DNA of 64,000 bases from CAUZIR01 sp965250195 (GTDB taxonomy: Bacteria > Chloroflexota > Dehalococcoidia > Lucifugimonadales > UBA2962), in contig OZ252295.1 of the NCBI GenBank assembly GCA_965250195.1, forward strand, positions 1,922,001-1,986,000. The letters run 5' to 3'. The translations under genes were made by a program, and so were the position numbers. The number at the start of each line of letters is the position of its first letter. Position 1 is the first letter of the stretch. The notes under the pieces are model-generated. The model had not been told where the DNA came from. It searched no databases and was given only the letters and a program-made list of their open reading frames with translations. Positions 35,896-43,955 of this stretch are shown piece after piece.

Positions 35896-36138
35896 ATGGG
35901 CATGAAAAGGGTCAAGTTCACCTATGAGCGGGAGATGATCAAGCGACCGATCATCTCGGAGATGTCGCGCAAGTTCGACATTCTCACCAACATTCGCCGG
36001 GCCGACGTGCGAGAGGACATGGGCTGGGTGGTGCTTGAGCTCGAAGGCGACGACGAGGAGATTCAAAGAGGCCTGGACTGGGCAGTCGAACACGGCGTGC
36101 GTGTCGACCCCATTTCCGGCGATGTGATTGAGGGGTAA
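35896..36138 (+). CDS. NIL-domain protein
   Basis: 80 residues entirely covered by a NIL domain (KRVKFTYEREMIKRPIISEMSRKFDILTNIRRADV, then GWVVLELEGDDEEIQRGLDW), the ferredoxin-like fold otherwise found at the C-terminus of MetN methionine ABC-transporter ATPases, where it binds methionine. GGAGGAGG precedes the ATG. The position between thrC and a ThiS/MoaD-like carrier resembles NIL partners in sulfur-amino-acid biosynthesis; a sensor or carrier-interacting role is inferred, not shown. Confidence 0.88.
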   Translation: MGMKRVKFTYEREMIKRPIISEMSRKFDILTNIRRADVREDMGWVVLELEGDDEEIQRGLDWAVEHGVRVDPISGDVIEG

Positions 36139-36153
36139 CGGAGAGGGAAGACG

Positions 36154-36432
36154 ATGAGCATTGAGGTAAGAATTCCGGCACCGCTCAGGCGGGTGACCAA
36201 CGGCGTCGACAAAGTCTCGATCGAGGCCGACAGCGTGGGTGGGGTGATCGAGGCGCTGAACGTCGAGTTCCCCGGCATCAAGGACCGCCTGTGCGACGAC
36301 ACCGGGGCGCTGCGCAACTTCGTCAACGTCTACGTCAACGGCGAGGATGTGCGCTTTGAGTCCGGCCTGGAAACGGCCACCAAGTCCGGCGACGAGGTCT
36401 CCATAGTCCCCGCAGTGGCCGGGGGCAACTAG
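36154..36432 (+). CDS. MoaD/ThiS-family sulfur-carrier protein ending in GGN
   Basis: 92-residue beta-grasp protein: SIEVRIPAPLRR, VIEALNVEFPGIKDRL, LRNFVNVYVNGEDVR and the C-terminal SGDEVSIVPAVAGGN. Carriers of this kind (CysO, HcyS, MoaD, ThiS) are thiocarboxylated on a terminal Gly-Gly. Here one residue, Asn92, follows Gly90-Gly91, so a protease would have to trim it before activation. Fifteen bases separate it from the NIL gene. Likely to deliver sulfide for cysteine or homocysteine synthesis (inference from operon partners). Confidence 0.88.
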   Translation: MSIEVRIPAPLRRVTNGVDKVSIEADSVGGVIEALNVEFPGIKDRLCDDTGALRNFVNVYVNGEDVRFESGLETATKSGDEVSIVPAVAGGN

Positions 36433-36435
36433 GGG

Positions 36436-37620
36436 CTAACTCCGTCCCTGGCCACGGCCCTGAGACGCAAGCCAGCGTTTGCGCTGGGCCCGTCTGACGC
36501 CCTCGTCCGCCGGGGCGTAGTGCGCTAAAAATACCTCTCTGTAGGCAGCCAATTGGCCCCCTGTGATGGCGGCTCGGAGCTCTTCCATCAACCTCAGGAC
36601 GAACCGCAGGTTGTGGATCGACCCCAGCCGCAGCGCCAGCACCTCTTTCGCCCTGAACAGGTGGCTGAGGTAAGCCGCCGTGAAGTGGCCGCAGGTGTAG
36701 CAGTCGCAGCCCTCTTGCAGCGGGGCATCCATGGTTCGGTACTTCGCTGCTAGCACGTTGATGCGCCCGTCTGCCGTATAAAGGGAGCCGTTGCGAGCCA
36801 CGCGAGTGGGCAGCACGCAATCGAACATGTCGATACCCCGGCTGACGCATTCCACGAGATCCTCGGGTGAGCCGACGCCCATTAAGTAACGTGGCCTGTC
36901 CTGCGGCAGCATGTCGGCGGTCGATGCTGTTATTCGGTACATGTCGGACTTGGATTCGCCGACGCTGAGGCCGCCGATGGCGTAGCCGTCGAAGCCGAGC
37001 CCTGTGATCTCCCGGGCGCTGCGCTCGCGCAGGTCGGGCTCGGTGCCGCCCTGGACGATGCCGAACACGGCCTGGTCGCCGCGGGTTCGAGCAGCGGCGG
37101 TGCGCTCGGCCCAACTGGTGGTTTTTTCAACGGTTTGTTTTAGCGCGTCGTGTTTTGCCGGGAGCGCCGCGCACCAGTCCAGGGGCATGGCAATGTCCGA
37201 CCCGAGGCGCTCCTGGTGGCTGACGACGCTCTCGGGCGTAAATGTGTGCTGGGATCCGTCTATGTGCGAGGTGAAGACGATGCCGTCGTCGTTGATTTTG
37301 CGCAGCCGCTCCAGGCTGAAGCCCTGGAAGCCGCCGGAGTCGGTGAGGATGGGCCCATCCCAGGCCATGAAGCCATGCAGGCCACCGTGGGCCTCTATGA
37401 CTTCAAGGCCCGGCCGCAAGTAAAGGTGATATGTATTGCCCAGGACGATCTGAGCGCCGGCGCCGGTCAAGTCCACGGGGTCCAGCGCCTTTATCGAGCC
37501 CTGGGTGCCGACGGCCATGAAGGCGGGAGTGGCTAGGGAGCCGTGGCCGGTTTCCAGGTTGCCGGTGCGGGCGAGGCCGTCGGTGGCATCGACCGAAAAG
37601 CGGTTCTGAGACGCGGCCAA
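36436..37620 (-). CDS. tgt: tRNA-guanine transglycosylase
   Basis: 394 residues. Exchanges guanine-34 for preQ1 in GUN-anticodon tRNAs on the way to queuosine. Visible: ILTDSGGFQGFSL with the catalytic base aspartate, FGIVQGGTEPDLRERSA, GLSVGE, MFDCVLPTRVARNGSLYT with the nucleophile aspartate, and the zinc site CDCYTCGHFTAAYLSHLFRA plus a later histidine. The length is slightly above the usual 370-380. It heads into the shikimate genes on the same strand; its 5' neighbour aroKB ends six bases upstream. Confidence 0.95.
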   Translation of the reverse strand: MAASQNRFSVDATDGLARTGNLETGHGSLATPAFMAVGTQGSIKALDPVDLTGAGAQIVLGNTYHLYLRPGLEVIEAHGGLHGFMAWDGPILTDSGGFQGFSLERLRKINDDGIVFTSHIDGSQHTFTPESVVSHQERLGSDIAMPLDWCAALPAKHDALKQTVEKTTSWAERTAAARTRGDQAVFGIVQGGTEPDLRERSAREITGLGFDGYAIGGLSVGESKSDMYRITASTADMLPQDRPRYLMGVGSPEDLVECVSRGIDMFDCVLPTRVARNGSLYTADGRINVLAAKYRTMDAPLQEGCDCYTCGHFTAAYLSHLFRAKEVLALRLGSIHNLRFVLRLMEELRAAITGGQLAAYREVFLAHYAPADEGVRRAQRKRWLASQGRGQGRS

Positions 37621-37625
37621 TGTTT

Positions 37626-39272
37626 TCAGGCGGTGACGACGGCCCGGATTGCGGCATCGACCGCGTCGTCAGGCACATCGGTGCGGACGACGGCGTTGCC
37701 CAGCCCGTTCAAAAGCACCCAGCGGACCCTGCCGCGCCGCACCTTTTTATCGGACAGGGTTGCGGCCTTGAGTTCCTCGATTTTCACGCCCGAAGCATTG
37801 ACGGGCAGCCCGTAGGCCTCCAGCACGTCGCGCTGGCGGACCAGCTCTGTTTCGGAAAGCATGCCCAGCGCGACCGAGAGCCGCCCGGCGGCCATCATGC
37901 CGATGCTGACGGCCTCGCCGTGCAGGAAGCGCCCGTAGCCGGTGGTCGATTCCAACGCATGGGCGACCGTATGTCCATAGTTGAGCAGCATACGCACGCC
38001 CAGAGTCTCGTGTTCGTCACGGGAGACGATGTTGGCCTTGATGGCGACGCTGCGCCGGATGAGATCGGTCGCCTGCCCTGGCTCCAATGCCCTGAGCGAG
38101 TCGGCGTTGCGCTCCATGTCGCCGAGCAGACGTTCGTCCAGCCCCAGGGCGTGTTTCAGCACCTCTGCCCAGCCCTCCGTCAGGGTTCGGGGCGCGAGGG
38201 TCTTGAGCGTGGCGATGTCTGCCAGCACGAATCGGGGCTGGTGGAAGACGCCGACCAGGTTTTTGCCCTGGCGCAGATCTACCCCGGTTTTACCGCCGAC
38301 CGACGCGTCGACCATTGCCAGCAGCGTGGTGGGCACCTGCACGAACGGCAGGCCGCGGAGGTAAGTGGCCGCGACGTATCCAGCCAGGTCACCGACGACA
38401 CCCCCGCCGACGGCGACGATGAGGTGGCCGCGCTCGGCCCGGCGTCCGGCCAGCCAGCGGTAGACCAGTTCTACGGTTTGCAGCGTCTTGTTGCCCTCAC
38501 CAGCCGGGATGATGAAGATGTGCGCCGCGATGCCGGACGCCTCCAGCGCGGCCTGGGCCCTGCGTGCGTGGCGGCTGGAGCCCTCGTCGGCGATGACGTA
38601 GGCGACGCCCGGATCGACCAACGTGCGCGCACGCTCGCCGATGGCGCCGAGGCCATCGAAGCCCACCCAGATCGGGTAGTCGCCGGAGCCGGTACGGACG
38701 ACGGCCGCGAGATCGCCGGTTCCCTCGGTCTCGAATTCAGAATGGTCGTCGGCGCTCAAGGTGCGCAGCGCTCTTATTACCTCGTCCGCCACCGACTCGG
38801 GGGTCAGGCGGTCGGTGTGCACGGTCCAGTCGGCCAAGGCGTATAGGTGCTGGCGCTCGGACTTGAGCTCCTGAATGCCGCGAGCCTGGTGATCGAGGTC
38901 CAGCATCGGTCGCACCGGTTCCGCCGCGCCCATATCGACACGGTCTGAGATGGTCTCCGGTCGCGCCTCCAGGCACAGCACGACTCCGGTCTCGGACATC
39001 AGGTGCCGGTTGCGCTCCCCGGTGACGATGCCGCCGCCGGTGGACACGACCTGGTTTCTTCCGGCAGCAATCCCACGGAGTACTTCGTGCTCGACCTCGC
39101 GAAAACCCTCCTCGCCAATGTCGGCGAAGATGGAATCTATCTCTGCGCCGGACCGGCGCACGATCTCTTTGTCGGTGTCGATGAAGGTCCAATCGAGCGC
39201 CCGTGCCACGGTGCGGCCGACCGTGCTCTTGCCCGAGCCGGAGAACCCGATGAGGTAAAGATTCCTCTTCAT
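37626..39272 (-). CDS. aroKB: Fused shikimate kinase-3-dehydroquinate synthase (AroK-AroB)
   Basis: 548 residues. The N-terminal ~175 form shikimate kinase (LIGFSGSGKSTVGR P-loop, K15; DTDKEIVRRSG; STGGGIV). Residues ~190-548 are 3-dehydroquinate synthase (FIIPAGEGNKTLQT, AVGGGVVGDLAGYVAATYLRGLPFVQVPTTLLAMVDASVGGKTGVD with the NAD and zinc regions, LNYGHTVAHALE). Both are shikimate-pathway enzymes. The ATG 39272 overlaps the aroE stop as ATGA; the frame back to 39350 is unconserved. The fusion occurs in several bacterial groups. Confidence 0.95.
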   Translation of the reverse strand: MKRNLYLIGFSGSGKSTVGRTVARALDWTFIDTDKEIVRRSGAEIDSIFADIGEEGFREVEHEVLRGIAAGRNQVVSTGGGIVTGERNRHLMSETGVVLCLEARPETISDRVDMGAAEPVRPMLDLDHQARGIQELKSERQHLYALADWTVHTDRLTPESVADEVIRALRTLSADDHSEFETEGTGDLAAVVRTGSGDYPIWVGFDGLGAIGERARTLVDPGVAYVIADEGSSRHARRAQAALEASGIAAHIFIIPAGEGNKTLQTVELVYRWLAGRRAERGHLIVAVGGGVVGDLAGYVAATYLRGLPFVQVPTTLLAMVDASVGGKTGVDLRQGKNLVGVFHQPRFVLADIATLKTLAPRTLTEGWAEVLKHALGLDERLLGDMERNADSLRALEPGQATDLIRRSVAIKANIVSRDEHETLGVRMLLNYGHTVAHALESTTGYGRFLHGEAVSIGMMAAGRLSVALGMLSETELVRQRDVLEAYGLPVNASGVKIEELKAATLSDKKVRRGRVRWVLLNGLGNAVVRTDVPDDAVDAAIRAVVTA

Positions 39273-40123
39273 CGGGTCGCCTCTTTGATCGACAGGGCGT
39301 CTTCTGCCGCGGCGAACATGGCGTCGATTGGCGCCTCCCGGCCGGTCCACAGCTCGAAGGCGACGGCGCCCTGGTAGACGAGCATGGGCAGGCCTCCCAG
39401 AATACGGGCCCCCCGCGCCCGCGCGGCCCGGAGCATGGGCGTGAGGGGCGGGTTGTAGACGATGTCGTTCACCAACGTCTCAGACGGGATGAGGGCGCCG
39501 GGTATGGGTGAGCGTTCGGCACCATCGCCACTACTCATGCCAAGGGCGGTCGAGTTGACGATTAGGTCGGCCGTCGCCGCCGGTCCGGCCAGGTCCTCAG
39601 GGTCGAGCGAAATCGGTACGATGTCGCGGCCAAACTCCGCCGCCAGGGCCTCGGCCCGGGCGCGGGTGCGGTTGGCGATGGTGAGGGCCGAGACGGCCCC
39701 GCCTACGAGAGCATGTGCGAGCGCCCGGGCCGCGCCACCGGCGCCGATGAGCAGCGCTCGCTTTTCGGCCACATCGAAATTGGCCCGCTCGCTCAGCGCC
39801 GCGATGAAGCCCTTACCGTCGGTGTTGTGGCCTACGAGGCGGCCATCGCGGACGACGATGCAGTTGACCGCTCCCACCTCCATCGCCTCTGTGGTGACCT
39901 CGTCCATCAGCGAGATGACCGCCTCTTTGTGCGGGATGGTCACCGACGCTCCCAGGCGGTCACCGGAGCGCATAGCACCTACGACGGTCGCCAGTTCTGA
40001 AGGCACCGCCTCCCAAAGCTCATAGCGAGCGTCGATACCAAGATCGTCGAGGGCGGCCTGCTGCATGGCGGGGGATATGGAGTGGGTTAAGGGGTAGCCG
40101 ATGACCCCGAGCTTACTTGTCAC
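39269..40123 (-). CDS. aroE: Shikimate dehydrogenase
   Basis: 284 residues, NADPH-dependent reduction of 3-dehydroshikimate. Family residues: GYPLTHSISPAMQQAAL for shikimate binding, VTIPHKEAV with the catalytic lysine, NTDGKGF with the aspartate partner, IGAGGAARALAHAL and NRTRARAEAL (NADPH arginines), NSTALGM. Overlaps aroKB by four bases, so the two are translationally coupled; ruvX lies 72 bases upstream on the same strand. Confidence 0.95.
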   Translation of the reverse strand: MTSKLGVIGYPLTHSISPAMQQAALDDLGIDARYELWEAVPSELATVVGAMRSGDRLGASVTIPHKEAVISLMDEVTTEAMEVGAVNCIVVRDGRLVGHNTDGKGFIAALSERANFDVAEKRALLIGAGGAARALAHALVGGAVSALTIANRTRARAEALAAEFGRDIVPISLDPEDLAGPAATADLIVNSTALGMSSGDGAERSPIPGALIPSETLVNDIVYNPPLTPMLRAARARGARILGGLPMLVYQGAVAFELWTGREAPIDAMFAAAEDALSIKEATR

Positions 40124-40195
40124 GCTCCGATTTTATCCGTTTGGGAGAAAGCCATGTTTCTCCGCGTTTCTCCTCGTTCTCCTAAGTTTCGGGGA

Positions 40196-40633
40196 CTAAC
40201 CGGAACGGGCGTTGAGTCCGTCGAGGAAGCGCTGGAGGATGACGGCCGCTGCGGCCGAGTCGATGGCGGCCTTGGCGCGGGACGGTTTTTTCCCCGCCGC
40301 CCGGAGCATGGACTCGGCCTCAACGGACGACATGCGCTCGTCCTGCAACCGCACCGGAACATGCGCCTGGTCGCCAAGGGCTTTTACGAAGGTCTCCGTA
40401 AGCCGGGCTTGGGGCCCAGACTCGCCGGATAGAGACGTCGGCATTCCGACGATGATCTCCAGCGCACCGGACTCCGAGGCGAAGCGCAGGACTGCGTCGA
40501 TGTCGGCCGAGCTGCTCTTGCGTGTCAGCGTTTTGACGGGAGTTGCCAGGACGCCGAGCGGGTCACTACGAGACAGACCGATGCGCCTGGTGCCCAGGTC
40601 GACACCCACGTAGACCCGACTAACTACCCCCAT
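40196..40633 (-). CDS. ruvX: Putative pre-16S rRNA nuclease / Holliday junction resolvase YqgF (RuvX)
   Basis: 145-residue RNase H-like protein: YVGVDLGTRRIGLSRSD with the first catalytic aspartate (D12), IIVGMPTSLSGESGPQA, PVRLQDERMSSVEAE with a catalytic glutamate and DSAAAAVILQRFLD with the last aspartate. YqgF processes the 5' end of 16S rRNA precursors. ATG 40633 is picked over an upstream in-frame start at 40729, which lies within the alaS coding region. It sits 19 bases after alaS, as commonly seen. Confidence 0.92.
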   Translation of the reverse strand: MGVVSRVYVGVDLGTRRIGLSRSDPLGVLATPVKTLTRKSSSADIDAVLRFASESGALEIIVGMPTSLSGESGPQARLTETFVKALGDQAHVPVRLQDERMSSVEAESMLRAAGKKPSRAKAAIDSAAAAVILQRFLDGLNARSG

Positions 40634-40652
40634 TCGTGCGCCCGTTCGGACT

Positions 40653-43352
40653 CTAGTCCGACAGGCCGTCGCGCACGAGATCGGGAACCTGTGCGAGGGC
40701 ATCATCGAGCTTATTGGCGAGCTTGCCACCGGCCTGGGCTACGTCCGGTCTGCCACCGCCGCCACCCTGCATGACCTTCGCGGCCTCTTTAGCGATGGTC
40801 GATGCGTCGAGACCCCTTTCGACCAGGTCTTTGGTGACCATGGCCACCAGTTGAGGCCTGTCGCCGATGACCGCGCCGACGACGACTACGCCGCTGCTGA
40901 GCTTGTCGCGCAGCCAGTCGCCCACCTCGCGCAGCCCGTCGGGGTCGGTGGCACCGGCACGAGCAGAGATGACCGCGACGCCGCTGACGTCTTGCTTTGT
41001 CTCGAGCAGACCCTCGGCGGACTGCAGGGCGTTGGTACGAGACGCCGACTCGACCTCGCGGCGTAGGCGGTCGTTCTCTTCCAGTAGCCTGCACACCCGC
41101 TCTTCTACGTCCGCCGCTGAAGTTTCCAGGGCGCGGGCCACGCGTTCCTCGCGACCGAAGCGGTCCCACACGGTGCGCTCGGCGGCCCGGCCGGACACGG
41201 CCTCCAGGCGCCGGATGCCGGAGCCGATGCTCTGCTCGGTGAGGACGTAAACGGTACCTATCTCACCAGTGGCCTTGACGTGTGTGCCGCCGCATACTTC
41301 AAAACTGAATGTGGCCCCGTTGGCTATTTCGACGAGGCGGACTTTCTGTTCGTACTTGTCGCCGAAGAAGGCCAACGCACCCCGCGCGATGGCGTGGGTG
41401 TAGTCGTCTTCTGTCGACTGGACGCGGGCGTTGGCGCGGATTTTCTCGTTTACCAGCCGTTGCACCAGTTCCATCTCATCGCGGTCGACGGCCTTGGGGT
41501 GGGTGAAGTCGAACCGCAGCCGGTCGGGGGCCACGTGCGATCCCGCTTGCCGCACGTGGGTGCCCAACACCTGCCTGAGCGCCGCGTGTACGAGATGAGT
41601 GGCCGTGTGGTTGCGGGCGGTGTCCTCTCGGCGCACGGGGTGTACGTAACCGCTGACGGTGTCGCCCAATCGCACGGTGCCCTCAGTGACCTCGCCGAAT
41701 TGGACGATGAGGCCCGGCAGCACGGTCTGGGTGTCGCGTATTTTTAGTTCCCCGTTGGGGCCAGAGATCTCACCGGCGTCACCCACTTGTCCGCCGCCCT
41801 CAGGGTAGAACGGCGTTTCCCGCAAGACTATCTCCACCGATTGCCCCGGGGTCACTTCGTTGACCACCTCGTCGTTGGCAATGAGACCGAGCACTACCGT
41901 TTCGGCGGCCAAGTGACCGTAGCCGAGAAAGCCGGTCGAACCGACGGCGAGGCTTTCGTAAACCTTGATTTTGGAGCGGTCGCCGCCGAACTTGCCCGCG
42001 GCACGGCCACGCTCGCGCTGGGCCTCCATCGCCGTTTCGAAGGCTGCGACATCTACTTCCACATCTCGCTCTCTCGCGATTTCAGAGGTTATCTCGAGGG
42101 GGAATCCGTAGGTGTCCCAGAGCTTGAATGCCAGCTCGCCCGAAAGCATTCCGCCTTCGTCCAGCGCCTCGCCGAGTATGGCGTTGCCCTGCTGGAAGAC
42201 CTGCTGGAAGCGATCCTCTTCGAGCTTGAGGACGGTTCTTATGAAGTTCTCGTGCAGAGTCAGTTCCGGGTACGCAGACCCCATTTTTTTTATCACCACC
42301 TCTGCAATGTCACCGAGGAAGCTCTCTTCCAGGCCCAGCCTGCGGCCAAAGCGGATGGCCCGGCGAACAACCCGGCGCAGCACGTAGCCGCGGCCCTCGT
42401 TGCCTGGGACGACGCCGTCTGCGATGAGGAAGGTGGCGCTGCGGGCATGCTCTGACACGACGCGCATGGCCACGTCGATGGCCGAGGGCTCGTCGGTAGG
42501 CGCGCCGGGAGCCTCGCCCTTTGCCCTGAAACCGCTGTAGCTTTCGCCGGACAGCTCTTGCAGCTTCTCGATTACCGGGCGGAACAGGTCGGTGTCGTAA
42601 ATATCCCTGGCGCCCTGCAGCACGACGACGAGGCGTTCGAGGCCCATGCCCGTGTCTACGCTTGGAGCGGGCAGGGGCGTTCGGGTGCCGTCCAGGTGGT
42701 GGTAGTACTGCATGAACACGAGGTTCCACAACTCCACGAACCTCGCGCACGTTTCCCCGGTCGCGTCGACGATGTTGGCGCAGTTGGGACCGCAGTCCGG
42801 TTGTTTGCACCCGAACTGTGAACCGAAGTCGTAGTGCAGTTCGGAGCACGGGCCGCAGGGACCCTCGTCGCCCGCCGGGCCCCACCAGTTGTCGGCGTCG
42901 CCGAAGCGCCAGATGCGCTCTTTTGGTACGCCCGCGTCCTGCCAAAGCTCCTCGGCGTCGTCATCGGTGGTGTGGACCGTTATCGCGAACTTTTCTTTGG
43001 GCAAGCCCATCCCGGAGTCGAGGCACTCGAGGGCGAAGGCGATGGCGCCCTCCTTGAAGTAGTCACCTATGCTGAAGTTGCCCAGCATCTCGAAGAGTGT
43101 CAGGTGGGTGGCGTCGCCGACCTCGTCGATATCCACCGCTCGGAACGACTTTTGGGACGACGTCAGGCGGCGGTTTGGGGGCTCGGCCTCCCCGGCGAAG
43201 TAGGGCTTGAACTGCACCATGCCGGCGCTGGTGAGAAGCAGCGTGGGGTCGCCAACTGGGATGAGGGATGAACTGGCGACACGCAGGTGGTCGTTGTTTT
43301 CGAAGAAGGAGAGGAAGGCCTCTCGTATCTGTTCGCTGGTCAGGTCGGTCAT
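40653..43352 (-). CDS. alaS: Alanyl-tRNA synthetase
   Basis: 899 residues. Class II core near the N-terminus (RVASSSLIPVGDPTLLLTSAGMVQFKPYF, GNFSIGDYFKEGAI, LERLVVVLQG), with an extra cysteine-rich insert (CGPCSELHYDFG...CKQPDCGPNC). Editing domain: HTATHLVHAALRQVLG, QAGSHVAPDRLRFDFTHP and CGGTHVKATGEIG supply zinc ligands. C-terminal DHHA1 region with GGGGGRPDVAQAGGK. It charges tRNA(Ala) and clears Ser/Gly mischarging. It is preceded by an intrinsic terminator that insulates it from the upstream DUF5679 gene. Confidence 0.97.
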   Translation of the reverse strand: MTDLTSEQIREAFLSFFENNDHLRVASSSLIPVGDPTLLLTSAGMVQFKPYFAGEAEPPNRRLTSSQKSFRAVDIDEVGDATHLTLFEMLGNFSIGDYFKEGAIAFALECLDSGMGLPKEKFAITVHTTDDDAEELWQDAGVPKERIWRFGDADNWWGPAGDEGPCGPCSELHYDFGSQFGCKQPDCGPNCANIVDATGETCARFVELWNLVFMQYYHHLDGTRTPLPAPSVDTGMGLERLVVVLQGARDIYDTDLFRPVIEKLQELSGESYSGFRAKGEAPGAPTDEPSAIDVAMRVVSEHARSATFLIADGVVPGNEGRGYVLRRVVRRAIRFGRRLGLEESFLGDIAEVVIKKMGSAYPELTLHENFIRTVLKLEEDRFQQVFQQGNAILGEALDEGGMLSGELAFKLWDTYGFPLEITSEIARERDVEVDVAAFETAMEAQRERGRAAGKFGGDRSKIKVYESLAVGSTGFLGYGHLAAETVVLGLIANDEVVNEVTPGQSVEIVLRETPFYPEGGGQVGDAGEISGPNGELKIRDTQTVLPGLIVQFGEVTEGTVRLGDTVSGYVHPVRREDTARNHTATHLVHAALRQVLGTHVRQAGSHVAPDRLRFDFTHPKAVDRDEMELVQRLVNEKIRANARVQSTEDDYTHAIARGALAFFGDKYEQKVRLVEIANGATFSFEVCGGTHVKATGEIGTVYVLTEQSIGSGIRRLEAVSGRAAERTVWDRFGREERVARALETSAADVEERVCRLLEENDRLRREVESASRTNALQSAEGLLETKQDVSGVAVISARAGATDPDGLREVGDWLRDKLSSGVVVVGAVIGDRPQLVAMVTKDLVERGLDASTIAKEAAKVMQGGGGGRPDVAQAGGKLANKLDDALAQVPDLVRDGLSD

Positions 43353-43504
43353 TGCCTCATCATATAATCAACTTGCCCCGGACTACGGGTTTGGGGAGAC
43401 TACGAACCTGGATGGGCTTTACGCAGTCTACTGGGGGCTCGGTCCGGCGTTGATCGCCGGTGTTTGGGCGCTGCGGTTCTGGTTGCGCCGGGCGAGGGAA
43501 AGGC

Positions 43505-43543
43505 AAAAGCCCCGGCCGACCCACGGGGGCCGAACCGGGACTT
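43505..43543 (-). terminator. Intrinsic terminator downstream of the DUF5679 gene
   Basis: On the minus strand, an AG-CCCGG / CCGGG-CT stem (with one bulged base) encloses a G/C-rich loop and ends in CTTTTGCC. It lies about 60 bases after the small zinc-ribbon gene and before alaS on the same strand. Confidence 0.55.
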
Positions 43544-43570
43544 CAAATACGGGTTCGGACCCGGCATAGT

Positions 43571-43587
43571 CGGGCTGCAACAGCCCG
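43571..43587. other. Perfect hairpin downstream of the DUF5679 gene
   Basis: CGGGCTG-CAA-CAGCCCG, 7-bp stem and 3-base loop, 16 bases past the DUF5679 stop. It has no T tract and may stabilise the transcript 3' end before the terminator. Confidence 0.45.
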
Positions 43588-43602
43588 GCCGGGTGAGAGC
43601 CG

Positions 43603-43746
43603 CTACTTGGCTTTGCCGATCCTAAAGACGGTGCTCCCGCATACGGAGCAGGTGCCCCGCGTGGCCGGGCGGCCGTTCTTGAGTGTTACGGCCTCCGGGT
43701 CTTTGACCTCACGATGCTCGCGGCACTTCAGACAATACACCTGCAA
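43603..43746 (-). CDS. Small DUF5679 zinc-ribbon protein
   Basis: 47 residues from a TTG start at 43746 preceded by GGAGGTG. The sequence has two CxxC pairs: YCLKCREHREVKDPEAV near the N-terminus and GTCSVCGSTVFRIGKAK at the C-terminus, with KNGRPATRG between. This matches DUF5679, a tiny zinc ribbon of unknown function. It has its own promoter and a downstream hairpin and terminator, so it is a monocistronic gene transcribed ahead of alaS. Confidence 0.85.
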   Translation of the reverse strand: MQVYCLKCREHREVKDPEAVTLKNGRPATRGTCSVCGSTVFRIGKAK

Positions 43747-43821
43747 TGGCGCACCTCCAATTGAATTTTTCGCTGTCCGGCGAGGACGATCTGGTCGAAC
43801 TCTCCCTCAGCAACGGGCGTC

Positions 43822-43850
43822 ATTATAGGTACGGACCCCTTCCTGCACAA
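43822..43850 (-). promoter_or_regulatory. Sigma-70-type promoter for the DUF5679 gene
   Basis: On the minus strand, TTGTGC (43845-43850), a 17-base spacer and a consensus TATAAT (43822-43827). The predicted transcript starts near 43815, leaving a leader of about 70 bases. Confidence 0.6.
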
Positions 43851-43864
43851 CACCCATTTGGGTG
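43851..43864. promoter_or_regulatory. Inverted repeat abutting the -35 element
   Basis: CACCCATTTGGGTG (6-bp arms, 2-base centre) lies immediately upstream of the minus-strand -35 hexamer and 92 bases before the divergent epimerase-like gene. Candidate operator or activator site. Confidence 0.4.
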
Positions 43865-43955
43865 ATACTTTTCGTACTTGGGCCGAATAGGGACCGATTT
43901 CCGGGCGTTCGCCCACACGCAATAATCCGCTCGCGCACCATAGGAGACTGAGAAA

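Noticed and set aside
36335..37114. 259-residue minus-strand frame overlapping tgt
   Set aside because: Arginine/proline-rich out-of-frame shadow of tgt.
37620..38846. 408-residue + strand frame opposite aroKB
   Set aside because: Antisense shadow of a well-supported enzyme gene, with low-complexity composition.
43207..43569. A + strand frame with a membrane-helix-like end (LYAVYWGLGPALIAGVWALRFW)
   Set aside because: The only starts are inside alaS antisense sequence, there is no ribosome-binding site near the hydrophobic part, and the end crosses the minus-strand terminator.
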